Origin: Halomonas sp. LBP4
GTDB taxonomy: Bacteria; Pseudomonadota; Gammaproteobacteria; Pseudomonadales; Halomonadaceae
Reading direction: 5' to 3'
Length of the DNA: 64,000 bases
Assembly: GCF_003202205.1 (NCBI RefSeq)
Contig: NZ_PDOG01000006.1
Span: 32,517-96,516 of the forward strand
A model generated the notes under the pieces. That model did no database searches. It was given only the letters and a program-made list of their open reading frames with translations, and had not been told where the DNA came from. Positions within the stretch are counted from its first letter, which is position 1, and the number at the start of each line of letters is the position of its first letter. This document shows, piece by piece, positions 1 to 7,971 of this stretch. The position numbers were made by a program, and so were the translations under genes.

Positions 1-1
1 C

Positions 2-628
2 CAGCACACCCTGATGCTGATGCTCGCCCTGGCCAATCGCCTGCCGCTCTACCAGCGCGACGTGGCTACCGGCCGCTGGGGCGAGAGCGACTTCTTCTGC
101 CTGATGGATCACGGCACCCTGCAGCTCGAGGGCAAGCACCTGGTGGTGGTCGGCCAGGGCGCACTGGGCTCGAAGGTGGGGCAGCTCGCCGAGGCCTTCG
201 GCATGGGCGTGAGCTTCGCCGCGCGCCCCGGCAACGAGGCGAACGATAGCCGCCCCGGCCTGGCCGAGCTGGCACCCGAGGCCGACGTCGTCAGCCTGCA
301 CTGCCCGCTCACCGATGCCACCCGGCACCTGGTCGACACCGACCTGCTGACTACCCTCCGACCCGGCGCCCTGCTGGTGAACTGTGCCCGCGGCGGCATC
401 ATCGACGAGGCGGCGGCACTGGAAGCCCTCCGCGCGGGGCGCCTGGGTGGGCTCGGCGTCGACGTGCTGCCGGTGGAGCCGCCCCGCGACGGCCACCCGC
501 TGCTCGACGCCCTCGCCGAGCCACTCAACCTGATCGTCACGCCCCACAACGCCTGGATCACCCCCGAGGCCCGCCAGCGGGTGGTGACCCTGACCGCCGA
601 GAACCTGCGCACCTGGCAGACGAGCTGA
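2..628 (+). CDS. D-2-hydroxyacid dehydrogenase, 5' end outside window
   Basis: The last 208 codons of an NAD(P)-dependent D-isomer-specific 2-hydroxyacid dehydrogenase (glycerate/hydroxypyruvate reductase-like, usually 310-330 aa); the reading frame is open to the window edge, so the true start is upstream. Seen: the Rossmann loop VVVGQGALGSKVG, the catalytic Arg in VNCARGGIIDE, the Glu in VDVLPVEPP and the catalytic His in TPHNAW. It would reduce a 2-keto acid or oxidise a 2-hydroxy acid in the cytosol. Ribokinase follows after 15 bp in the same direction, so it is probably co-transcribed with the nucleoside/ribose genes. The exact substrate cannot be read from the sequence. Confidence 0.9.
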   Translation, partial: QHTLMLMLALANRLPLYQRDVATGRWGESDFFCLMDHGTLQLEGKHLVVVGQGALGSKVGQLAEAFGMGVSFAARPGNEANDSRPGLAELAPEADVVSLHCPLTDATRHLVDTDLLTTLRPGALLVNCARGGIIDEAAALEALRAGRLGGLGVDVLPVEPPRDGHPLLDALAEPLNLIVTPHNAWITPEARQRVVTLTAENLRTWQTS

Positions 629-643
629 TCGAGGAAAGCGGCC

Positions 644-1567
644 ATGCCCCACAGTGCTATCCACAACTTTGGATCGATCAACCTCGACCACTTCTACCGG
701 GTGCCCCATCTGGTCAAGCCCGGCGAGACCCTGGCCAGCCACGACTACCGGGTCGGCCTCGGCGGCAAGGGGGCCAACCAGTCGCTGGCCACGGCCCGCG
801 CCGGCGGCCGGATCAGCCACTGGGGGCGCCTGGGACGCCAGGATGCCTGGGCCTGCGACACCCTGGCCCGGGCCGGCGTCGATGTCTCCCGTGTCGCGCT
901 GGTGGACGAACCCAGCGGCCACGCCATCATCCAGGTCGATGATCGGGGCGAAAACGCCATCATCCTGTTCCCCGGGGCCAACCGCGGCTTTCGCGCCTCG
1001 GAGGTCGCCGCCCTGATCGAGGCGGCCCGGCCCGGCGACTGGCTATTGCTCCAGAACGAGTGCAACGCCCTGGCCGAGGTCATGGCCCGTGCCGCCGACC
1101 GCGGCCTGAACGTCGCCTTCAACCCGGCGCCGATGACCGAGGAGGTCTTGTCGCTGCCACTGGCGTCGTGTCGATTGCTGTTCGTCAACCGTGTCGAGGC
1201 GGCGGGGCTGGCCGGGGTCGAAGAGGCCACTGCCGCCGCCGGGCTGCTCGATGCCCTGGCGGCGAAGCTGCCGGGTTGCGAGACGGTGCTGACCCTGGGC
1301 GGCGAAGGCGCCTGGTACCAGCGCGGCGGCGAGCGCCTGCACCAGCCGGCCCTGCCGGTCACGCCGGTGGACACCACCGCCGCCGGCGATACCTTCATCG
1401 GCTACTACCTGGCGGCCCTGCAGGAGGAGCGCCCGGTCGTCGACTGCCTGTGGCGTGCCGCCACCGCCGCGGCGCTGGGGGTACAGCGCCCGGGCGCCGC
1501 CGAGAGCATTCCCGAACGTGACGAGGTCGAGCGCGCCCTGCGCCACGGCCCCGCCACCGGCTCCTGA
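644..1567 (+). CDS. rbsK: ribokinase (PfkB family)
   Basis: 307-aa PfkB-family sugar kinase, normal length for ribokinase, which phosphorylates D-ribose to ribose 5-phosphate with ATP. Family motifs: N-terminal GSINLDHF (about residue 10), the sugar-binding GLGGKGAN stretch (about 38-45) and the C-terminal DTTAAGD (about 244-250) with the catalytic Asp. A purine-rich GAGGAAAG lies just upstream of the ATG. It sits between a 2-hydroxyacid dehydrogenase and a nucleoside hydrolase; ribose released by the hydrolase is its likely substrate. Another pentose or nucleoside as substrate cannot be excluded, because PfkB members are hard to separate. Confidence 0.88.
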   Translation: MPHSAIHNFGSINLDHFYRVPHLVKPGETLASHDYRVGLGGKGANQSLATARAGGRISHWGRLGRQDAWACDTLARAGVDVSRVALVDEPSGHAIIQVDDRGENAIILFPGANRGFRASEVAALIEAARPGDWLLLQNECNALAEVMARAADRGLNVAFNPAPMTEEVLSLPLASCRLLFVNRVEAAGLAGVEEATAAAGLLDALAAKLPGCETVLTLGGEGAWYQRGGERLHQPALPVTPVDTTAAGDTFIGYYLAALQEERPVVDCLWRAATAAALGVQRPGAAESIPERDEVERALRHGPATGS

Positions 1568-1600
1568 TCCGCCCTTTCCATCGCCCGAGGAGACGCCGCC

Positions 1601-2542
1601 GTGCCGCATCCGATCATCTTCGACACCGACCCGGGGGTCGACGACGCCCAGGCCATCGCCATCGCCCTGCGCCATCCCGACATCGAACTGCTGGGCATGA
1701 CCACCACCTATGGCAACGTGGACGTGGAGACCGCCACCCACAACGCCCTGCTGCTCGCCGAGCTGGCCGGACGCGAGATCCCCGTCGCCCAGGGCGCCGC
1801 CGCTCCGATGGTCAAGCCACGCCACCCGGCACCGGCGCATATCCACGGCGCCAATGGCCTGGGCAACATCGAACTGCCCGCGGTGCGGGGCCGACCCGAT
1901 CCGCGCAGCGCCGCCCAGTTCATCGTCGACACGGTGAACGCCCGGCCCGGCGAGGTCACGCTGATGGCGGTGGGGCCGGTGGGCAACCTGGCCGCGGCGC
2001 TGCAGCTCGACCCGGCCATCATCGACAAGGTCAAGCAGGTGGTGATCATGGGCGGCTCGGTCCGCGAGGGGGGCAACGTCACCCCGGTGGCCGAGGCCAA
2101 CATGTTCAACGACCCCGACGCCGCCGCCCGCGTGCTCACCGCCGGCTGGCCGCTGACCCTGGTGGGCCTCGACGTCACCCACCGCTGCGTGCTCACCCCG
2201 GCGCACATGGCGCGCATCGAGGCCGGCCAGGGGGCACTCGGTGAGGTGCTGGCGGGCAGCTACGCCTTCTATCGCGACTTCTACTATGAGTTTCTCGGCA
2301 TCGACGGCTGCTGCCCCCACGACAGCTGCGCCCTGGCCTGGCTGCTGCGCCCGGAGCTGTTCATCACCTCCCGCGGCCACCTCACCGTGGCGATGTCCGG
2401 CGATGCCGAGGGCCAGACGATCTTCGCCCCCGAGGGCCGCGCCTTCATCGAAGCGCGCTGGTCACGCACGCCACTGGTGGACGTCTGCCTGGGGGTGGAC
2501 GGCAAGGCCGTCAGCGACTGGATCGCCGATACCCTGGCCTGA
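1601..2542 (+). CDS. inosine-uridine-type nucleoside hydrolase
   Basis: 313-aa protein starting at GTG behind a GAGGAG ribosome site. It has the N-terminal DTDPGVDDAQA metal/ribose-binding signature (residues 8-18) of the IunH/Rih family and the later CPHDSCALAW segment (about 237-246) with the second conserved Asp. These enzymes hydrolyse ribonucleosides to base plus ribose. The ribokinase directly upstream (33-bp gap) would phosphorylate the ribose, so the pair forms a salvage or catabolic module. Base preference is not deducible. It converges with the acylphosphatase gene across only 11 bp. Confidence 0.9.
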   Translation: MPHPIIFDTDPGVDDAQAIAIALRHPDIELLGMTTTYGNVDVETATHNALLLAELAGREIPVAQGAAAPMVKPRHPAPAHIHGANGLGNIELPAVRGRPDPRSAAQFIVDTVNARPGEVTLMAVGPVGNLAAALQLDPAIIDKVKQVVIMGGSVREGGNVTPVAEANMFNDPDAAARVLTAGWPLTLVGLDVTHRCVLTPAHMARIEAGQGALGEVLAGSYAFYRDFYYEFLGIDGCCPHDSCALAWLLRPELFITSRGHLTVAMSGDAEGQTIFAPEGRAFIEARWSRTPLVDVCLGVDGKAVSDWIADTLA

Positions 2543-2553
2543 GCGGCCCTCTT

Positions 2554-2826
2554 TCAGAGGGTGCTGAAGGTGTCGGGGTCATGGGCCTCGACCACCTCGA
2601 GCTCCACATGGGTGACCCGGGCATTGGGCGGTCCCTTCCACAGCCACTCGCTGAGCGCCTTGACTGCCTCGCGGTCACCGCACATCAGCACCTCCACACG
2701 CCCGTCGGGCAGGTTCCGGGCATGGCCGGTCACGCCATGCCGCAGGGCCTGCTCCTGGGTCGCCCGGCGATACCAGACCCCCTGCACCTTGCCCACCACC
2801 AGGGCCTTGACGCAGCACTTGTCCAT
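2554..2826 (-). CDS. acyP: acylphosphatase
   Basis: 90-aa acylphosphatase, typical family length. The signature GKVQGVWYRRATQEQA (about residues 12-27), with its anion-binding Arg, and the GHARNLPDGRVEV segment, with the catalytic Asn, are present. It hydrolyses carboxyl-phosphate bonds such as 1,3-bisphosphoglycerate in the cytosol. The frame is open further upstream, but an AGGAGG sits 8 nt before this ATG; the in-frame ATG two codons earlier lies too close to that site. A single gene converging with the nucleoside hydrolase. Confidence 0.92.
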   Translation of the reverse strand: MDKCCVKALVVGKVQGVWYRRATQEQALRHGVTGHARNLPDGRVEVLMCGDREAVKALSEWLWKGPPNARVTHVELEVVEAHDPDTFSTL

Positions 2827-2933
2827 GGCCATCCCCTCCTGTTGCGGTTCACCCTCGCCTCCCTTTCTACCAGCCCCGGCCGGGGCCGGGCCAGCGCTCG
2901 TCGCGGGCTTCCCGCCAACGCGGCGATGCATTA

Positions 2934-2949
2934 GTCTTGAAGACAAGAC
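2934..2949. promoter_or_regulatory. perfect palindrome GTCTTG-N4-CAAGAC, candidate operator
   Basis: A 6-bp arm palindrome with a 4-bp spacer lies 97 bp before the amino-acid dehydrogenase start, in the gap shared with the divergent acylphosphatase gene. The position suits an operator or promoter-overlapping site. No regulator is identified and the arms are short, so chance is possible. The rest of the 220-bp gap shows no gene. Confidence 0.3.
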
Positions 2950-3046
2950 CCGGGCGGTCTGCGGCCACAAGCCGTCCGCGCCAGGTCCTTGCCCTACCCG
3001 GGCAGCCACAACCACAACGATCATCCTCACAAGGGAGTTCTTCATC

Positions 3047-4090
3047 ATGTCGGTCTTCGAGCATCCCGACTTCGACCACCACCGGCAGGTCGTCTTCGGC
3101 AGCGACGAGGCGAGCGGCCTTCGCGCCATCATCGCCATCCACGACACCCATCGCGGCCCTGCCCTGGGCGGTCTGCGCATCTATCCCTACGCCAGCGAGG
3201 CCGAGGCCCTCACCGACGTGCTGCGCCTCTCCCGCGGCATGACCTACAAGTCGGCCCTCGCGGACCTGCCGCTGGGCGGCGGCAAGGCGGTGATCATCGC
3301 CGACCCGCGCACCGACAAGACCCCCGGCCTCCTGCGCGCCATGGGCCGTTTCGTCGACTCCCTGGGCGGCGCCTACATCACCGCCGAGGACTCCGGCTCC
3401 AGCGAGGCGGACATGCAGATCATCGCCGAGACCACCGCCCATGTCTGTGGCCTGCGGCGCGACGGCATCGAGTCCGGCGATCCCTCCCCCTTCACCGCCT
3501 GGGGCGTGTTCTGCGCCCTGCGCAGCGCCGTGCGGCACGGCCTCGGGCGGCGCGACCTCGAGGGGCTGCGCGTCGCCATCCAGGGGGTCGGGCATGTGGG
3601 CGAACACCTGGCTCGCCACCTGCATGCCGCCGGTGCCCGCCTGGTGCTCACCGACGTCAATCGCGGGGCGCTGACCCACCTCGCCGAGGAACTCGGTGCC
3701 GAGACCACGACCCCCGAGACGATCTTCGACGCCGAGGTCGACGTCTTCGCCCCCTGCGCCCTGGGCGCGGCCCTGTCGTCGGACGTCGTCGAGCGACTGC
3801 GCGCGAAGGTAGTGTGCGGCGCGGCCAACAACCAGCTGGCCAGCCCCGAGATCGCCGAACGGCTGATGGCGCGCGGCATCCTCTACACCCCGGACTATGT
3901 GGCCAATGCCGGCGGGGTGATCGAGATCGCCTGGCAGCGCCGCGACGACTACCGGCGCGAGGCGGCGATGTCCCGTATCGAGGGCATCGGCACCACCCTG
4001 GACGAGATCTTCGCCCGGGCCACCCGAGAGCGGCGCAGTCCCGCCCGGGTCGCCGACGACCTGGCCCGGGAGCGTTTCGGGCGCGGCTGA
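3047..4090 (+). CDS. Leu/Glu/Phe/Val dehydrogenase family protein (leucine dehydrogenase-like)
   Basis: 347-aa amino-acid dehydrogenase, close to the usual length of Leu/Val dehydrogenases and shorter than Glu dehydrogenases. The catalytic Lys lies in PLGGGKAV (about residue 80), the substrate region GGLRIYPY is at about 40-47, and the NAD-binding loop GVGHVGEHLA is at about 182-191. It would deaminate branched-chain amino acids to 2-keto acids with NAD+ in the cytosol. The ORF is open far upstream, but the homologous region begins at this ATG, which follows AAGGGAG. It stands alone, with a candidate operator palindrome upstream. Confidence 0.88.
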   Translation: MSVFEHPDFDHHRQVVFGSDEASGLRAIIAIHDTHRGPALGGLRIYPYASEAEALTDVLRLSRGMTYKSALADLPLGGGKAVIIADPRTDKTPGLLRAMGRFVDSLGGAYITAEDSGSSEADMQIIAETTAHVCGLRRDGIESGDPSPFTAWGVFCALRSAVRHGLGRRDLEGLRVAIQGVGHVGEHLARHLHAAGARLVLTDVNRGALTHLAEELGAETTTPETIFDAEVDVFAPCALGAALSSDVVERLRAKVVCGAANNQLASPEIAERLMARGILYTPDYVANAGGVIEIAWQRRDDYRREAAMSRIEGIGTTLDEIFARATRERRSPARVADDLARERFGRG

Positions 4091-4116
4091 TCCGGCAACT
4101 CGCCTGTCATTGCCCC

Positions 4117-4182
4117 CAGGGCAATCGCCGTTACCCAAAGCGAGAGGCACCGGGGACGTTACCGCCATCTGCGATAGCCCTG
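4117..4182. repeat. short element with CAGGGCAATCGC / GCGATAGCCCTG ends
   Basis: A 66-bp intergenic segment whose ends are imperfect inverted repeats of 12 bp. A second element of the same design, with nearly the same ends, lies at 27513-27581, and a single matching end (CAGGGCTATCGC) occurs at 16678-16689. The interiors share only short stretches. This looks like a small non-coding dispersed repeat (REP- or MITE-like); no target duplication is evident. Confidence 0.5.
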
Positions 4183-4289
4183 CCATCGTTCCCCGACGAC
4201 GCAGGCCGGCGCTTGGAGAAGAGCGGCGTTGCGCCGTACGGCAGGACTGCCATAATGGGCGGCGCACTCCCAGCCTGCCAGGAACGCCC

Positions 4290-5384
4290 ATGACCGCCCG
4301 ATCGGACACCGAATTGCCCAGCTGCGACTTCGACTGTCTGGTGTTCATCGGCCGCTTCCAGCCCCCCCACCTGGGCCACCTGGCGGTGATCCACGAGGCG
4401 CTCAAGCGCGCGCGGCAGGTCATCGTGCTGGCGGGCTCCGCCTGGCAGGCCCGCTCGCTGCGCAATCCCTGGCGTTTCGATGAACGCCAGCGCATGCTGC
4501 GCAGTGCCTTCGACGAGGAGGAGAATGCCCGGCTGGAGATCGTTCCGCTGCTGGACGCGCTCTACAACAACGACGTCTGGGTGCGCGACGTGCAGCGCAA
4601 GGTGCGCGACATCGCCAGTCACGACCATGCCCGCCTGCCGCGCATCGGCTTGATCGGCGCCAGTCGCGGCCAGTCCAGCTACTATCTCTCGCTGTTCCCG
4701 CAGTGGGAGTCGGTGAGCGTGCCGCTCATCGAGGGCATCTCGGCGAGCCAGATCCGCGAGCGCCTGTTCCGCTCGGCCTCCTCCGCCGAGGACTACCTGA
4801 GCACCGGTGCCGCCCACGACCTTCCTCCGGGCGTGCTCGAGGAGGTCCGCGGCTTCTGCACGGGTGACAGCTATCGCCAACTGATCGAGGAGCAGCGGCT
4901 GCTCGATCAGTACCGGGCCGCCTGGGCCCAGGCGCCCTACCCGCCCATCTTCGTCACCGTCAACGCCGTGGTGGTACAGTCCGGCCACGTGCTGTTGGTG
5001 CGGCGTACCGCCGCCCCCGGCAAGGGGCTCTTCGCCCTGCCGGGCGGCTTCATCAACCCCCACGAGCGGCTGCTGGAGGCCTGCCTGCGCGAGCTGCGCG
5101 AGCGGGTGCGCCTGAAGGTGCCCGAGCCGGTGCTCAAGGGCTCCCTGCGCGGCCAGCGACTGTTCGACGAGCCCCACCGCAGCTGGCGCGGCCGCACCCT
5201 CGCCGAGGCCTTCTACTTCGCCCTGCGCCCCGAGCAGCAGTTGCCCCGGCTCAAGCCGGTCCAGGGTGGCGACCATGCCCGCTGGGTCGCCTTGGCCGAT
5301 CTCGAGCCGGAAAGCCTGTTCGAGGACCACTTCTTCATCATCCAGGACTTTCTCGGCCTGCCGGCGGATCTGGGCGGGGTCTAG
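4290..5384 (+). CDS. nadM: bifunctional nicotinamide-nucleotide adenylyltransferase / Nudix hydrolase
   Basis: 364-aa two-domain protein. Residues about 15-180 form an archaeal-type NMN adenylyltransferase: FIGRFQPPHLGHL nucleotide-binding motif and ISASQIRERLF near 150-160. Residues about 210-350 form a Nudix domain with the box beginning GGFINPHERLLEA. The family makes NAD+ from NMN and ATP; the Nudix half is thought to hydrolyse ADP-ribose-like products. In the Nudix box the usual RELREE reads RELRER, so one metal-binding Glu is Arg and hydrolase activity is doubtful. The ATG follows CCAGGAACGCCC. The TAG stop lies in the CTAG end of the repeat at 5381-5439. Confidence 0.9.
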   Translation: MTARSDTELPSCDFDCLVFIGRFQPPHLGHLAVIHEALKRARQVIVLAGSAWQARSLRNPWRFDERQRMLRSAFDEEENARLEIVPLLDALYNNDVWVRDVQRKVRDIASHDHARLPRIGLIGASRGQSSYYLSLFPQWESVSVPLIEGISASQIRERLFRSASSAEDYLSTGAAHDLPPGVLEEVRGFCTGDSYRQLIEEQRLLDQYRAAWAQAPYPPIFVTVNAVVVQSGHVLLVRRTAAPGKGLFALPGGFINPHERLLEACLRELRERVRLKVPEPVLKGSLRGQRLFDEPHRSWRGRTLAEAFYFALRPEQQLPRLKPVQGGDHARWVALADLEPESLFEDHFFIIQDFLGLPADLGGV

Positions 5385-5439
5385 CAGCCTGTCGGATTTG
5401 ACCGATCGTCGCTCCGCGTCAAATCCGACAGGTTCCTAG
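5381..5439. repeat. CTAG-ended inverted repeat, minimal copy of the GCCTGTCGGA family
   Basis: Perfect 15-bp arms (5388-5402 and 5418-5432, CCTGTCGGATTTGAC) around a 15-nt loop, bounded by CTAG on both sides. The left 27 nt are identical to the left end of the 160-bp copy at 12546-12705, so this appears to be an internally deleted version. The left CTAG supplies the stop codon of nadM and the right CTAG the stop codon of the convergent LysR gene. The stem could also act as a bidirectional terminator. Confidence 0.8.
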
Positions 5440-6353
5440 GCCTGCAGGAAGTCGCGGGGTAACTTCATCATCTGCCGCCACAGCTTCTCGACGCCCGGCT
5501 TGTGCACCAGCGAGCAGCGATAGAGGCGAATCTCGAGCGGTACGTCCCACTTCTCGCCGCCGGCACGCACCAGTCGGCCGCTGGTCAGCTCCTCGCGGAT
5601 GCAGAAGTCGGGAATCCAGGCCAGGCCCACCCCCTGCAGCACCATGCCCTTGAGCCCCTCGGCCATGGCCGTCTCGTAGACGGTGCGCAGGCGCATGCGC
5701 AGCGGGTCGTTCTTCAGCAGCATGCGCACGCTGCGCCCGAGGAAGGCGCCCTGGGTGTAGGAGAGGTAGGGAATGGGGTCGCGGCCCTCCAGTGGCCAGC
5801 GCGGCCGCCCCAGCTCGTTGGGCAGGCACACCGGTATCATCTTGACCTGACCGATGGAGAAGGAGGGAAAGACCTCGGCGTCGAGCTGCATGCTGGCATA
5901 GGGATCGTAGTAGGCCAGCATCAGGTCGCAGTTGCCCTCGCGCAGCACGTGGATCGCCTCCCCCACGTTCATGGCCACCAGCCGGGTGGGCAGCTCCCCC
6001 AGGCCCTGCTGGAGCCGCGAGATCCACTGCGGGTAGAAGCTCAGCGCCAGGGAGTGGGCAGCGACGATGTCCAGGGCCTCGTTGGCGATGGAGAGACCGC
6101 GCAGGTGACCCAGGCTCTCGTTGAGTTGCTCGACCAGGTTGCGGGCGGTGACCAGGAACAGCTGCCCCTCGGAGGTGAGATCCACCGGCGTGGTGGAGCG
6201 GTCCACCAGGGTGACGCCCACGGCCTGCTCCAGGGCTCGGATGCGACGACTGAAAGCCGGCTGGGTGACGTGGCGCTGACGCGCCGAAGCGGAGAAACTG
6301 CGGGTGTTGGCCAGAGCGACGAAGTCCTCCAGCCACTTGGTCTCGAGGTTCAC
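5436..6353 (-). CDS. LysR-family transcriptional regulator
   Basis: 305-aa LysR regulator. The N-terminal winged helix-turn-helix (NLETKWLEDFVALA through RQRHVTQPAFSRRIRALE, residues 2-45) is followed by the effector-binding domain. I chose the GTG at 6353 because GGGAG precedes it by 5 nt and MNLETKWLEDF is the normal family start; an ATG at 6389 would add 12 residues. The TAG stop is part of the repeat between it and nadM. Cardiolipin synthase lies 64 bp upstream on the same strand. Target genes and ligand are unknown. Confidence 0.88.
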   Translation of the reverse strand: MNLETKWLEDFVALANTRSFSASARQRHVTQPAFSRRIRALEQAVGVTLVDRSTTPVDLTSEGQLFLVTARNLVEQLNESLGHLRGLSIANEALDIVAAHSLALSFYPQWISRLQQGLGELPTRLVAMNVGEAIHVLREGNCDLMLAYYDPYASMQLDAEVFPSFSIGQVKMIPVCLPNELGRPRWPLEGRDPIPYLSYTQGAFLGRSVRMLLKNDPLRMRLRTVYETAMAEGLKGMVLQGVGLAWIPDFCIREELTSGRLVRAGGEKWDVPLEIRLYRCSLVHKPGVEKLWRQMMKLPRDFLQA

Positions 6354-6417
6354 CGGGGCTCCCGATCGCGGGTGAATTGCCGGCCGCATCCTGCGGGCCT
6401 TCGAAGGCGGTAATGTA

Positions 6418-7833
6418 TCACTGGATCGGCGACAGGAGGTAGGCGGCCCGCGAAACGATCTTGCGCCACAGCGGCCGCGCGGTCAGCTCGTCGCGGCTGA
6501 CGCGCCGGCAGTTGGCGAAATCCTGCTCCAGCATCAGGCGCACCTGGGCGGCGAAGCGACGATCGGGGATGACCGCGGTGATCTCGAAATTCAGCCGAAA
6601 GGAGCGGTTGTCGAGGTTGACGGTGCCCACGCTGGCGGCAGCATCGTCGATCAGCATCACCTTCTGGTGCAGGAAGCCCGGCTGGTAGCGATAGACCTTG
6701 ACCCCCGCATGCAGCATGTCGGGCAGGAAGGAGAACGCCGAGAGGAACACCAGCAGATGGTCGGGACGCTCGGGCATCATGATGCGCACGTCGACCCCGC
6801 GCATGGCGGCCAGGCGCAGGGCATCCTGGACGCCCTGGTCGGGAACGAAGTAGGGGCTGGTCACCCAGAAACGTTCGTGGGCGCTGTGGATGGCGTGCTG
6901 CACCAGCAGGCTGGCGGTCTCCTGGCGGTCCGCCGGGCCCGAGGGCACGATCACCACGTCCTGGCACTCCACGCAGGTCACCTGAGGGGTCCAGGACAGG
7001 TTGATCACCTCACCGGTGGCCCAGTGCCAGTCCTCCCAGAAGGCCTCCTGCAGCCCCAGTACGCTGGGGCCGGTCAACTTGAGGTGGGTATCGCGCCAGG
7101 GCCCGTGGCGCCCCTGGCCCAGATACTCCACACCCACGTTGAAGCCGCCCAGCCAGCCTTCCCGGCCATCGACCACCAGCACCTTGCGATGGTTGCGGAA
7201 GTTGAGCTGGAAGCGGTGGCGGAAGCCGCGGGAGGAGCGGAAGGCGCTCACCTCGATGCCGTAGAGCGCGAGGTCGCGCAGGTACCCCTCGTTGAGCTTG
7301 TGACTACCGATCTCGTCGTAGAGGAAATAGACCCGCACCCCACGATCGGCGGCCTGCTGCAGGCGCTGCTTGAGCTCGAGGCCCAGGGCATCGTGGCGCA
7401 CGATGAAGAACTGGATGAGGATGTACTCCTCGGCCCGCTCGATGCCATCGAACAGGCTATCGAACGTTGCCTCGCCATCGATCAGCAACTCCGCGCGGTT
7501 GCCGGTCGTCAGCGGCATCATGGCCAGCTGTTCCACTGCCCGGATATCGGAATCCCGTGCCTCGGCGACGAAGGGCTCGACCCGTTCGCGATAACGCGCC
7601 AGCACCCGACGCAGCACCGTATCCCGCTCGCCGCGCGCCGAGACATACCCATAAAAGCGCGGCCGGCCCAAGAGCCAGTAGGCCGGCACCGCCAGGTAGG
7701 GAAACGTGACCAGGGAGATGATCCAGGCGATGGCCCCCTGGGAGGTTCGACTCGACATCAGTGCCAGCACCGCCGAGAGCACGCCCAGCAGATGCACCAG
7801 GAAGATTGCCCAGCCGATCAACCAGGAGGTCAT
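6418..7833 (-). CDS. cls: cardiolipin synthase
   Basis: 471-aa phospholipase-D-superfamily enzyme with two N-terminal membrane helices (about residues 3-55) and two HKD motifs: HRKVLVVD (about 215-222) and HQKVMLID (about 390-397). It condenses phosphatidylglycerol to cardiolipin in the inner membrane, a lipid commonly raised in salt-adapted bacteria. Length and layout match ClsA. The ATG is preceded by AGGGAGAG. It is separated from the upstream fumarase gene by a strong hairpin at 7872-7913, so it is probably transcribed from its own promoter. Confidence 0.92.
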   Translation of the reverse strand: MTSWLIGWAIFLVHLLGVLSAVLALMSSRTSQGAIAWIISLVTFPYLAVPAYWLLGRPRFYGYVSARGERDTVLRRVLARYRERVEPFVAEARDSDIRAVEQLAMMPLTTGNRAELLIDGEATFDSLFDGIERAEEYILIQFFIVRHDALGLELKQRLQQAADRGVRVYFLYDEIGSHKLNEGYLRDLALYGIEVSAFRSSRGFRHRFQLNFRNHRKVLVVDGREGWLGGFNVGVEYLGQGRHGPWRDTHLKLTGPSVLGLQEAFWEDWHWATGEVINLSWTPQVTCVECQDVVIVPSGPADRQETASLLVQHAIHSAHERFWVTSPYFVPDQGVQDALRLAAMRGVDVRIMMPERPDHLLVFLSAFSFLPDMLHAGVKVYRYQPGFLHQKVMLIDDAAASVGTVNLDNRSFRLNFEITAVIPDRRFAAQVRLMLEQDFANCRRVSRDELTARPLWRKIVSRAAYLLSPIQ

Positions 7834-7871
7834 GTGCTCTCCCTGAAAAAACAGTGTTCTACATCATAACG

Positions 7872-7913
7872 AAACGACAGCGGCCCCGCCAGATGGCGGG
7901 GCCGCTGTCGTTT
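7872..7913. terminator. perfect 19-bp hairpin, likely fumarase terminator
   Basis: Arms 7872-7890 and 7895-7913 are perfect complements around the loop AGAT; the GC core is bounded by AAACG...CGTTT, so it can terminate in either direction. It lies just downstream of the minus-strand fumarase stop at 7972 and upstream of cls. Confidence 0.8.
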
Positions 7914-7971
7914 GTGGCCGTGGGTGGTCCTGCTTGAGGCGCGACGGGCATCGGCGCATCACATGCGGTGA

